Shown one piece after another: positions 1 to 7,273 of a stretch of DNA of 15,779 bases. The first letter of the stretch is position 1. Each line of letters starts with the position of its first letter. The position numbers and the translations under genes were made by a program. This DNA is from Actinomycetes bacterium (GTDB lineage Bacteria > Actinomycetota > Actinomycetes > Mycobacteriales > Mycobacteriaceae), in assembly GCA_023417985.1 (NCBI GenBank), contig JAEZDV010000166.1, forward strand, positions 1-15,779. Reading direction: 5' to 3'. The notes below the pieces were generated by a model. It worked only from the letters and a program-made list of their open reading frames with translations, had not been told where the DNA came from and did not search any database.

Positions 1-591
1 CATGTCGTCCCAGTATTCGAGGAACGCCTCCCACGACTCGGGTACCGAATGCATGGGCATCCCGTACAGGCGGTACCACTGCACGTGTTCGTCGAACAGT
101 CTGTGTTTCTGCTCGAGGGTCAGCGGCCCGTCGAACCACTCGATCGAGACCATGAGGCTGTAGAAGAACGTCGCGTGCGCCCAGTAGAAGGTGCCGGGGT
201 CGAGGGCGTTGTACTTACGGCCCTTCTTGTCGACGCCCTTGATGGTGTTGTGATACCCGCGTACCTGCGTCGCGGTCTCCAGTGCACGGGGGCCGTCGAA
301 TACGACCCCGTAGATCGGGTACAGCGACCGGTACAGGCGTTCCCAGCGCTCGTCGAAGAACTCCGAGTGCTCCTCGACGCCCGCACCGAGCCCCGGATGC
401 ATGTTCTGCATGGATCCTGCCCACGGCCCGAACAGCATGCCGCGCCATCCGCCGAAGTACTTCCACGTCAACGAATCGGGACCGAGCGGTCCGGGAACGG
501 ATGCCGGGCGCGTCGACTCACCGGCGGGGGTGGACGGATCGGCGGCGCTCGGCCGCTGGAGGCCGGGCCCACCGGAGTGCTGACTACGCAT
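1..591 (-). CDS. Oxygenase MpaB family protein (DUF2236), partial at the left edge
   Basis: The minus strand is open from an ATG at 591 to base 1 with no stop, giving the first 197 residues; the rest lies outside the window. After a low-complexity Pro/Ser/Gly-rich N-terminus (about residues 1-40) come segments typical of DUF2236: WKYFGGWRGMLFG (43-55), MHPGLGAGVEEHS (64-76) and GRKYNALDPGTFYWAHATFF (124-143), then WYRLYGMPMHSVPESW (172-187). The family includes fungal MpaB and, more distantly, the haem-containing latex-clearing protein Lcp of rhodococci; members are presumed haem oxygenases, usually with unknown substrates. No signal peptide is evident. The ATG at 591 is chosen because a good promoter ends 6 nt before it, suggesting a leaderless message. 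It is divergent from the TetR gene, its likely regulator. Family call is firm; substrate unknown. Confidence 0.85.
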   Translation of the reverse strand, partial: MRSQHSGGPGLQRPSAADPSTPAGESTRPASVPGPLGPDSLTWKYFGGWRGMLFGPWAGSMQNMHPGLGAGVEEHSEFFDERWERLYRSLYPIYGVVFDGPRALETATQVRGYHNTIKGVDKKGRKYNALDPGTFYWAHATFFYSLMVSIEWFDGPLTLEQKHRLFDEHVQWYRLYGMPMHSVPESWEAFLEYWDDM

Positions 592-607
592 GTTGTCAGA
601 GTAGGAT
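580..607 (+). promoter_or_regulatory. Probable promoter of the TetR gene
   Basis: CTGACT (580-585) and TAGGAT (602-607) fit -35 and -10 elements with a 16-bp spacer. They overlap the divergent promoter and lie within the inverted repeat. The start near 614 would give a leader of about 29 nt carrying GGGAA (631-635), eight bases before the TTG start at 643. Confidence 0.45.
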
Positions 608-625
608 CTGTCCGGCACGTAGTCA
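581..625. promoter_or_regulatory. Inverted repeat between DUF2236 and TetR genes, candidate TetR operator
   Basis: TGACTACG (581-588) and CGTAGTCA (618-625) are perfect 8-bp inverted arms 29 bp apart. A smaller nested pair, CAGA (597-600) and TCTG (607-610), has nearly the same centre. The repeat covers the promoter elements of both divergent genes, as expected for a TetR-family autorepressor that also controls its neighbour. The wide arm separation is unusual for one TetR dimer; it may mean two dimers, or that the inner pair is the core site. Binding is inferred. Confidence 0.5.
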
Positions 626-626
626 A
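598..626 (-). promoter_or_regulatory. Promoter of the DUF2236 oxygenase gene
   Basis: On the minus strand, -35 TTGACT (626-621) and -10 TACTCT (603-598) are separated by exactly 17 bp. Only six bases, GACAAC, lie between the -10 and the ATG at 591, so transcription would start at or beside the A of the start codon. This is the best housekeeping-sigma match in the window. Confidence 0.65.
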
Positions 627-642
627 CGACGGGAATCAGGAT

Positions 643-1260
643 TTGGGCACCACGCGCCGCAGTTGGGCCGGGGTCGGCATCGAAGAACGCCGACGGGTAC
701 GCAGGGAACGTCTCCTCGCAGCCGGAACCGATCTGATCGGAACACCTGACGGATCGACCGCGAACGTGCGTGCCGTGTGCCGCGCGGCCGAACTGACCGA
801 GCGGTACTTCTACGAGAGCTTCGCCGATCGGGACAGCTTCGTTCGCGAGGTCTACGCCCACGTCGCCGAACAAGCGCGCGAGGCACTGGAGGCGGCGGTC
901 GCCTCGGCACCGCCTACCGGCATCGCCGAGGCGGCGGTGCGTGCGTTCGTCGAACTCGTAGTCGATGAACCGGCCAAGGGGCGCGTGCTGCTGCTCGCTC
1001 CGCTGCGGGAGACTGCGCTCAACCGGCGCGGCGTCGAACTGGCACCGGCATTCGTCGCGCTGGTGGAAGGTCAACTGGGCGGCGTCGAGGACGCGGCGTA
1101 TCGGCACCTCGCCGCGGTGGGGTTGGTCGGTGCCTTCACCAGCATGTTCATGGCATACCTCGAGGGGGACGTCACGGTTCCGCGGGAAACGCTGGTCGCG
1201 CACTGTGTGTCCCTGATCGAACACGCTGCCGAGGCCTACACCCCCGGCCCTCGCGTCTGA
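643..1260 (+). CDS. TetR-family transcriptional regulator
   Basis: Encodes a 205-aa repressor-type protein, normal length for the family. The N-terminal helix-turn-helix spans about residues 20-68: RRVRRERLLAAG leads in, NVRAVCRAAELTERYFYESF (41-60) is the turn plus recognition helix with the family's YxYF-like tail, and RDSFVREVYAHV follows. The remainder is the all-helical ligand-binding and dimerisation domain, whose ligand cannot be predicted. The frame stays open far upstream, but that part is antisense to the DUF2236 gene. I place the start at TTG 643 because GGGAA sits eight bases upstream and no ATG or GTG is available between there and the helix-turn-helix; GTG 577 is a poorer alternative. 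Likely controls itself and the divergent oxygenase. Its 3' end overlaps the convergent nei gene by 25 bp. Confidence 0.85.
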   Translation: MGTTRRSWAGVGIEERRRVRRERLLAAGTDLIGTPDGSTANVRAVCRAAELTERYFYESFADRDSFVREVYAHVAEQAREALEAAVASAPPTGIAEAAVRAFVELVVDEPAKGRVLLLAPLRETALNRRGVELAPAFVALVEGQLGGVEDAAYRHLAAVGLVGAFTSMFMAYLEGDVTVPRETLVAHCVSLIEHAAEAYTPGPRV

Positions 1261-2030
1261 CAGTGCGGACACCGGTAGACCACCCGTTCCGGGTCGGCGG
1301 CGGTGCCCAGTTCCCAGGATTCGATCGGCGCACCACAGCGGCGGCACGGGGCGCCGCGCCTGCCGTACACCCACAGGTTCCGTCCACGGCGACGATCACC
1401 CGTGGTGATCCGCACCGTCCGGTTCCGGTTCGCGGTGAGGATCCGGTGGGCAAGGTCCACCCACCCGCGGGGATCCCCCGCCGAACCCACCGGCTCCCGG
1501 GGATCGACGCCGCGCAGGAAGCACAACTCGGAGCGGTACACGTTCCCGACACCCGCCATGACCCGCTGGTCGAGCAGTGCGGTCCCGATGGGCCGGGAGG
1601 GGTCGCGGGACAGGTTCTCCGCGGCGCGCACCGCGTCCCAGTCGGCTCCGAGCAGATCGGGTCCGAGGTGACCGACCGCTGCGTCTTCGCGGTCGCGGGG
1701 GAGAACTTCGAGGATGCCCAGTTCGAATCCGACCGCCTGGAGTTCTTCGGTACCCAGCACGACGCGAGCCTTGAAGCCTGGCTTACGCCACCGCGTGCCC
1801 CGCTCGTACACGTGCCACTCGCCTTCCATCTTCAGATGCGAATGGATCGTGTATTCGGGCAACCGGACCAAGATGTGCTTGCCCCGCGATACCACCTCGT
1901 CGACGACACATCCCCTGAAATCGGCTGTGGCGAAACGAGGTACGCGAAAATCTGTCTCGGTGAGCGTTCTCCCGGCCAGAGCGGCATTCAGCCGGGACGC
2001 CGCCCGGTACACGGTATCTCCTTCGGGCAT
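1236..2030 (-). CDS. nei: Endonuclease VIII-type DNA glycosylase/AP lyase (Nei2)
   Basis: Encodes 264 aa of the Fpg/Nei family, which excises oxidised bases and cleaves the abasic site by beta/delta-elimination. After Met removal the N-terminus is PEGDTVYRA, the Nei signature: Pro2 is the Schiff-base nucleophile and Glu3 the general acid. The conserved Lys is Lys51 (SRGKHIL). The helix-two-turn-helix lies at about 152-171 (LLDQRVMAGVGNVYRSELCF). The C-terminal zinc finger has Cys229, Cys232, Cys254 and Cys257 (CRRC, CPHC), with the usual CPHCQ ending. The PEGDT form favours Nei over MutM/Fpg (PELPE). The ATG at 2030 starts two bases after the lhr stop, so translation is probably coupled. In M. 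tuberculosis the Nei2 gene is, as I recall, also next to lhr. Confidence 0.93.
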   Translation of the reverse strand: MPEGDTVYRAASRLNAALAGRTLTETDFRVPRFATADFRGCVVDEVVSRGKHILVRLPEYTIHSHLKMEGEWHVYERGTRWRKPGFKARVVLGTEELQAVGFELGILEVLPRDREDAAVGHLGPDLLGADWDAVRAAENLSRDPSRPIGTALLDQRVMAGVGNVYRSELCFLRGVDPREPVGSAGDPRGWVDLAHRILTANRNRTVRITTGDRRRGRNLWVYGRRGAPCRRCGAPIESWELGTAADPERVVYRCPHCQTRGPGV

Positions 2031-2032
2031 CG

Positions 2033-5000
2033 TCAGAACCTGATCCGGTAGCCGCGTGGCGTCGCCGAGAATCCCTCTTCGGCCAGCAATTCGGCGAAGG
2101 GATGACCGTGAATGGATGCGCCGTCGACCTTTTCGACGACGATCTTGTCGACCCCGCCGCGCTTGACGGTAGCGGCCAGGGACGCGCACGCATTGCGCAA
2201 CCGTCCGGGATCGTCGTCGAATGTGAGCATCGTGCGGCCGCCACGTTCGATGAACAGTACGAGGTCGCCGTCCACGAGGACCACCAGGCCGCCGGCCTTA
2301 CGGCCCGGCCGGTGACGAGGTGCGTCGTCCGGGGCCGCGGACTTCGGCCACGGGAGGGCCGCGCCGTACGGGTTGGCCGGGTCGCATGCCGCAAGAGTGA
2401 TCGCGGCGGTCTCGTCGTGGCGCCCCTCGATCGAATCGGCGAACGAGCGCAGGCGGTCGACGACCGCGGGTGTCGAGAACTGCGCCCCGCCCAGCGAGTC
2501 GACGAAGTATCCGCGTCGGCAGCGACCTCGCTCCTCGAACCGGCTGAGCACCTTGTACATCGTGGCGAATCCCCCGGGTACGCCCTCGCTCACCACGACA
2601 CCGCGGGTGACGACCCCGTACCGCTCGAGCAGCAGTTCGGCGGTGCTGTGCGCACGGACCGTCGTGTCGGTCTCGCGTTCGGGAAGCAGTGACCACCGGC
2701 CGGCCACGGTGGGCGGACCGGTACGCGAGGGCATCGCCGGGCGTGCCGCCCGATACATCCGGGCCCGGGGTGCACGCCGCGGGGTCCGGTGGGCGGGTGT
2801 CGCACGGGAGGTGTCGCCGATCAGTGCGCGCAACGGTGCGAGGGTGTCGCCCGAGATGTATCCGCCCCACACCAGATCCCACAGTGCCGCAGCAACATTC
2901 GTGTCGGTGGCGGTCGATTCGCGGGCGGACACCGCATCGGTGAGCTGACGGAAGAAGTATGCGCCCCCGCCGTCGAGAGAGTCGAGAATCGCTCGGTGGA
3001 CGGGCGAGAGGTCGAGTTCTCCTGCGGGCGCGAGCGTCACCGGTACGAGGTCGGCGGGATGCAGCAACACCCAGCCGTCCTTGCCGGAGATCGAGCCGGC
3101 ACCGGACCACACCACCTCGCCCGTCGACGTCAACTCGTCGAGCATCGTCGGTGCGTAGTCGCGCACGCGGGGAGCGAGGACGAGCGGTTCGAGGGCGCTC
3201 GCGGGGAGCGGCACCCCGGCGAGTTGTTCCACCACGGTGAGCACGCCGTCGAGACCGTAGAGGGCGCTGCCCCCGGCACCCCGGCCGAGATGGTGCCAGT
3301 CGGGAAGGAAACGGCCGAGCGTGGCGGTGCTGACCGGTTCGACATCCTGGCGCGCCGCCGCGAGCGACCGTCGCCGCAACCGGCGCAGCACCTCGGAGTC
3401 GCACCATTCGGATCCGGTCGAGCCCGGCCGGAATTCGCCCGACGTGACGCGTCTGTCGGCGGCCAGTCGCTGCAGAACCGACTCGACGACCGCCGTGCCG
3501 AGGCCGAACCGGGCAGCAAGCTCGGCCGTCGTGAACGGACCGTGGGTGCGCGCATAACGACCCACGAGATCGCCGAGCGGATCGGCGACCGGCTCGACGA
3601 ACGCCGTCGGCACACCGATCGGCAACGGCACCCCGAGCGCGTCGCGTAACCGGGACGCGTCCTCGATCGCGGCCCACCACTGTTCACCCGCGTACGAGAC
3701 TCGGAGTGCTCGCCGCTGGCGGGCGAGGCCGGCGATCCACTCGGTGGGGTCGTCGGTGGTGCGTTCGCGCAACTCGGCGTCGGTGAGCGGACCGACCAGC
3801 CGCAGCAGGTCGGCGACACCTTCGGCGTCGTGCGCGCGCCGGTCAGGTGCCAGCCGCTGGAGTTGGTGCTCGGCTTCGGTGATGACGTCGGCGTCGAGCA
3901 GTTCGCGCAACTCGACCCGGCCGAGCAGTTCGGCGAGCAACGTCGAATCCAGGGACAACGCGGCCGCCCGACGCTCGGCGAGGGGGCTGTCTCCCTCGTA
4001 CAGGAACTCGCCGACGTAATTGAACAACAGCGACGACGCGAAAGGGGAGGCCGTGGGCGTTTCGACCTCGACGAGCCGGATCTGCCGCCGGGCGATGCGG
4101 CCGAGCAGGTCGTGGAATGCGGGCAGGTCGTAGACGTCCTGGAGGCATTCCCGGACGGTCTCGAGGAGGATCGGGAAGGTCGGATAACGCTGGGCGACAT
4201 CGAGCAACTGCGCCGAGCGCTGCCGTTGCTGCCACAGGGGTGCCCGCTTGCCGGGGTTGCGGCGCGGCAACAGCAGCGCACGTGCCGCACACTCCCGGAA
4301 CCTGGACGCGAACAACGCCGAACCACCCACCTGCTCGGTGACGATCTCGTCGATCTCGTCGGGGTCGAAGACGAAGATGTCCGACCCCGGAGGAGCGTCG
4401 TCGGTGTCCGGAAGCCGCACGATGATGCCGTCGTCGGACGCGGTCGGATGGGATTCGACGCCGTGTCGCTCGAGCAGCCGAGCGCCCACCGCGAGCGCCC
4501 ACGGCGCGTGCACCCGCAACCCGAACGGGGAGTGCAACACCAGCCGCCAGTCGCCGAGTTCGTCGCGGAACCGCTCGACGACCAGCGTGCGGTCGGTGGG
4601 GAGCTGCCCGGTGGCGGTACGTTGCTCGGCGAGCAGCGCGATCAGGTTGGCCGTCGCGTTGTCGTCGAGTCCGCCTTTGCGGCAGCGTGATTCGGCCTCA
4701 GCGGGCTCGGCGTGGCCCAGCTCGCGGATGAAGGCACCCAGCGCGGCCCCGAGTTCTGCGGGGCGGCCCTGGCTGTCGCCGTGCCAGAACGGTAAGCGGC
4801 CGGGACGGCCGTACGCGGGGGATACCAGCACGCGGTCGAACGTGATCTCCTCGATCCTCCAACTTGTGGCGCCGAGGGCGAACACATCGCCGACCCTCGA
4901 CTCGTACACCATCTCCTCGTCGAGTTCGCCGACCCGGGTGTTCTTCTCGCCCACCATGAACACGGTGAACAATCCGCGGTCGGGGATGGTGCCGCCGGAG

Positions 5001-6610
5001 GTCACCGCGAGTCGTTGCGCTCCCGGGCGCCCGGTGAGCGTGCCGGTGGTGCGGTCCCACACGACGCGCGGACGGAGTTCGGAGAATTCGTCGGACGGGT
5101 AGCGCCCCGCGATCAGGTCGAGTACCGATTCGAACACCGGCCGCGACAGCGACGCGAACGATCCGCTGCGCCGTACGGTGTCGAACCAGTCGTCCACGTC
5201 GAGACGTTCGAGCGCCGTGGCGGCCACCGTTTGCTGGGCCAGCACGTCGAGCGGGTTCGACGGCACCTGGAGTGCTTCGATCTGTCCGGCGACCATGCGC
5301 TCCACGGTGACCGCGCAGTGGATGAGATCGGTGCGATGCTTGGGGAATAGCACGCCCCGCGATGTCTCACCCACCTGGTGCCCAGCGCGGCCGACCCGCT
5401 GCAGGCCGCTCGCGACCGACGGAGGTGCCTCCACCTGGATCACGAGATCCACTGCGCCCATGTCGATGCCGAGTTCGAGGCTCGACGTCGCGACGACACA
5501 CCGCAGGCGACCTGTTTTGAGGTCGTCCTCGATGAGGGCGCGCTGATCCTTGCTGACGGAGCCGTGGTGCGCGCGGGCGAGCACCGGTTCGACGCCGTAC
5601 GTAACTTCGGTGGGTGCCCCGATCTGCGCCGGTGGTTTGCCCGCGCGCTCGATCTCGGCCCCGGTGCGTTCGGCGTAAACCTCGTTGAGGCGGGCGGTGA
5701 GCCGCTCGGCCAGACGACGCGAGTTCGCGAAGACGATGGTCGAACTGTGCGCGGTGATCAGGTCGACGATCTGTTCCTCGACGTGCGGCCAGATCGACCC
5801 GGCCTGTGGGGTCGGGGACGCTGAATCCTCGTCGGGTTCGGCGACGCCCAGTTCGGTCATGTCCTCCACCGGCACCCGAACGGTCAGGTCCCAGGTCTTC
5901 ACGGCCGGCGGCGCGACGATCCGGATCGGCGCACTTCCGGCGAGGAATCGGCCGACTTCTTCGTGCGGCCGCACCGTCGCGGACAGCCCGACGCGTTGGG
6001 CCGGCGCACGCAGCAGGAGGTCGAGGCGTTCGAGGGACAGTGCGAGATGACTTCCTCGTTTGGTGCCTGCGACGGCATGTACCTCGTCGACGATGACCGT
6101 TTCGACGCCGGCCAGGTTCTCGCGCGCCGACGAGGTGAGCATGAGGAACAGCGATTCGGGCGTGGTGATGAGGATGTCGGGCGGGGTGCGCGCCAGTTTG
6201 CGCCGGTCGGCCTGCGAGGTGTCACCGGAGCGGACCCCCACGGAGATGTCGGGCGGGGTGAGACCGAGCCGTTTGGCGGTCTGGGTGATTCCGACGAGCG
6301 GCGAGCGGAGGTTGCGCTCGACGTCGACTGCGAGTGCTTTGAGGGGCGAGACGTACAGCACCCGTGTGCGCTGTTCACGTGCGACCGTCTCCTCGGCCGG
6401 TGTGGAGGCCAGTCGGTCGAGCGACCACAGGAATGCCGACAGCGTCTTGCCGGAACCCGTGGGTGCGACCACCAGGGTGTGGGCGCCGGACGAGATCGCG
6501 TCCCAGGCACCGAGTTGTGCGGGAGTCGGGGCGTCGAACGCTCCGCCGAACCATTCACGGGTCGGCGCGGAAAAGCGGTCGAGGACAGAGCTCACCTGTT
6601 CATCGTGCAC
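2033..6610 (-). CDS. lhr: Lhr-family ATP-dependent helicase, full length
   Basis: Encodes a 1525-aa superfamily 2 helicase, close in size to mycobacterial Lhr (about 1510 aa). Visible motifs: I APTGSGKT (49-56), II DEVH (175-178), III SAT (210-212), IV-like IVFANSRR (292-299), V ATSSLELGIDMG (374-385) and VI QRVGRAGH (404-411). The Lhr-core winged-helix and beta-barrel region follows, with GATSWRIE at 580-587; its Trp584 probably matches the Trp that contacts nucleic acid in mycobacterial Lhr. A long C-terminal half (about 870-1525) completes the protein, with an Arg/Pro-rich linker near 1268-1305. Known Lhr enzymes are 3'-5' translocases that unwind RNA:DNA hybrids, with a DNA-repair role. 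The start is GTG 6610, 16 bp after the preceding gene; GTG 6595 is an alternative. Likely cotranscribed with nei. Confidence 0.95.
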   Translation of the reverse strand: MHDEQVSSVLDRFSAPTREWFGGAFDAPTPAQLGAWDAISSGAHTLVVAPTGSGKTLSAFLWSLDRLASTPAEETVAREQRTRVLYVSPLKALAVDVERNLRSPLVGITQTAKRLGLTPPDISVGVRSGDTSQADRRKLARTPPDILITTPESLFLMLTSSARENLAGVETVIVDEVHAVAGTKRGSHLALSLERLDLLLRAPAQRVGLSATVRPHEEVGRFLAGSAPIRIVAPPAVKTWDLTVRVPVEDMTELGVAEPDEDSASPTPQAGSIWPHVEEQIVDLITAHSSTIVFANSRRLAERLTARLNEVYAERTGAEIERAGKPPAQIGAPTEVTYGVEPVLARAHHGSVSKDQRALIEDDLKTGRLRCVVATSSLELGIDMGAVDLVIQVEAPPSVASGLQRVGRAGHQVGETSRGVLFPKHRTDLIHCAVTVERMVAGQIEALQVPSNPLDVLAQQTVAATALERLDVDDWFDTVRRSGSFASLSRPVFESVLDLIAGRYPSDEFSELRPRVVWDRTTGTLTGRPGAQRLAVTSGGTIPDRGLFTVFMVGEKNTRVGELDEEMVYESRVGDVFALGATSWRIEEITFDRVLVSPAYGRPGRLPFWHGDSQGRPAELGAALGAFIRELGHAEPAEAESRCRKGGLDDNATANLIALLAEQRTATGQLPTDRTLVVERFRDELGDWRLVLHSPFGLRVHAPWALAVGARLLERHGVESHPTASDDGIIVRLPDTDDAPPGSDIFVFDPDEIDEIVTEQVGGSALFASRFRECAARALLLPRRNPGKRAPLWQQRQRSAQLLDVAQRYPTFPILLETVRECLQDVYDLPAFHDLLGRIARRQIRLVEVETPTASPFASSLLFNYVGEFLYEGDSPLAERRAAALSLDSTLLAELLGRVELRELLDADVITEAEHQLQRLAPDRRAHDAEGVADLLRLVGPLTDAELRERTTDDPTEWIAGLARQRRALRVSYAGEQWWAAIEDASRLRDALGVPLPIGVPTAFVEPVADPLGDLVGRYARTHGPFTTAELAARFGLGTAVVESVLQRLAADRRVTSGEFRPGSTGSEWCDSEVLRRLRRRSLAAARQDVEPVSTATLGRFLPDWHHLGRGAGGSALYGLDGVLTVVEQLAGVPLPASALEPLVLAPRVRDYAPTMLDELTSTGEVVWSGAGSISGKDGWVLLHPADLVPVTLAPAGELDLSPVHRAILDSLDGGGAYFFRQLTDAVSARESTATDTNVAAALWDLVWGGYISGDTLAPLRALIGDTSRATPAHRTPRRAPRARMYRAARPAMPSRTGPPTVAGRWSLLPERETDTTVRAHSTAELLLERYGVVTRGVVVSEGVPGGFATMYKVLSRFEERGRCRRGYFVDSLGGAQFSTPAVVDRLRSFADSIEGRHDETAAITLAACDPANPYGAALPWPKSAAPDDAPRHRPGRKAGGLVVLVDGDLVLFIERGGRTMLTFDDDPGRLRNACASLAATVKRGGVDKIVVEKVDGASIHGHPFAELLAEEGFSATPRGYRIRF

Positions 6611-6626
6611 CCGACCCCCGACAGTC

Positions 6627-7190
6627 TCAGTCCTCGAACGCGAATTGGGCGATCTGAGGCGAATGCAGGTCCGCCCAGCGGCTGCGTCCCGTCCTCACCA
6701 ATTCCGTGACGAGGGCACGCGCCGGAACCCGCCACGGCAGGGCGTCGAACTGAGCCCTGCTCTCCGGTGTCTCCGTCCATCCGATCGTGGCGGTGGCGCC
6801 GCTTTCCGTGATGCGCAGGGCCGGAGACGCCGCTGCAACCCGGTCGAGAGGTGCCCCGCATGCTTCTTCGAGATCCTTGCGGGTAACCGTGATCCACCCT
6901 CGGACGTTCCGGAGGCCGGGTCCCGGGGTGTCGAGGTGCAGACCCGCTACTTCGAGGTCTCCCGCGTAGACAGTGATCAGTCGGTGGCCCTCGGGCGACG
7001 TTGAGGTGTCGGGAAGGCAGGACACCGACCAGTACTCCCGCTCGCTCATCCGCGCGTTCGGCACGCTCGACCGGACGTAGTCGCGTAACCATGCTGTGAC
7101 GACGCCGAATTCGGGGTAGCGCGCGAGTTCGCGGTACTTGGTGTCGCGCAGGGGAAGCTCGGATACGGAGTCGGGCGCAGGCGTGTTCAC
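6627..7190 (-). CDS. Conserved hypothetical protein, 187 aa
   Basis: I do not recognise a family. From GTG 7190 the protein has 187 residues, no signal peptide, no membrane segment and only two Cys (58 and 111). It looks like a soluble alpha/beta protein: a charged N-terminal helical part (about 15-55, with WLRDYVRSSV), a central beta-rich stretch (52-105, with LITVYAGDLEVAGLHL) and a C-terminal helical part (145-187, with RALVTELVRTGRSRWADLHS). Aromatic and basic residues are spread throughout, but no catalytic motif stands out. The frame is open further upstream, to 7376, but that runs into the FAD oxidase gene. GTG 7190 is preferred because a -10-like hexamer ends six bases before it; GTG 7211 is possible. 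It ends 16 bp before lhr, suggesting shared transcription with lhr and nei. Confidence 0.7.
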   Translation of the reverse strand: MNTPAPDSVSELPLRDTKYRELARYPEFGVVTAWLRDYVRSSVPNARMSEREYWSVSCLPDTSTSPEGHRLITVYAGDLEVAGLHLDTPGPGLRNVRGWITVTRKDLEEACGAPLDRVAAASPALRITESGATATIGWTETPESRAQFDALPWRVPARALVTELVRTGRSRWADLHSPQIAQFAFED

Positions 7191-7196
7191 GCGACG

Positions 7197-7202
7197 ATTA
7201 TG
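7197..7202 (-). promoter_or_regulatory. Possible -10 element for the 187-aa gene / lhr / nei transcript
   Basis: CATAAT on the minus strand (7202-7197) is one mismatch from TATAAT and ends six bases before GTG 7190, which would give a leaderless message. I see no convincing -35 at 16-18 bp, so the call rests on the hexamer and the spacing it shares with other genes here. Confidence 0.35.
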
Positions 7203-7220
7203 GCTGTTCACGGGCAGCCG

Positions 7221-7252
7221 CGGGTGCGGGGTCGCACTCGGCGGCGCCGCAC
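7221..7252 (-). terminator. Possible hairpin terminator or attenuator after the FAD oxidase gene
   Basis: The gap of 83 bp between the FAD oxidase stop and GTG 7190 contains two alternative GC stems sharing one arm. GTGCG (7224-7228) can pair with CGCAC (7233-7237) across a 4-nt loop, or GTGCGG (7224-7229) with CCGCAC (7247-7252) across 17 nt. There is no U-tract, which is common for actinobacterial terminators but leaves this weak. It would separate the metabolic pair from the repair genes. Confidence 0.3.
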
Positions 7253-7273
7253 GCCCGATCCGTTGTGGTGTCG

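Noticed and set aside
49..642. Long in-frame upstream extension of the TetR gene (start at 49)
   Set aside because: It is antisense to the well-supported DUF2236 gene, has no family resemblance, and reflects the low stop density of GC-rich DNA.
1263..2051. 262-aa plus-strand open frame opposite nei
   Set aside because: Nei has all catalytic residues and the zinc finger; the opposite frame shows no domain.
2298..3680. Other long alternate frames within lhr (for example 460, 398 and 286 aa)
   Set aside because: Lhr is intact over 1525 residues with every helicase motif; these frames are Arg/Ser/Pro-rich shadows.
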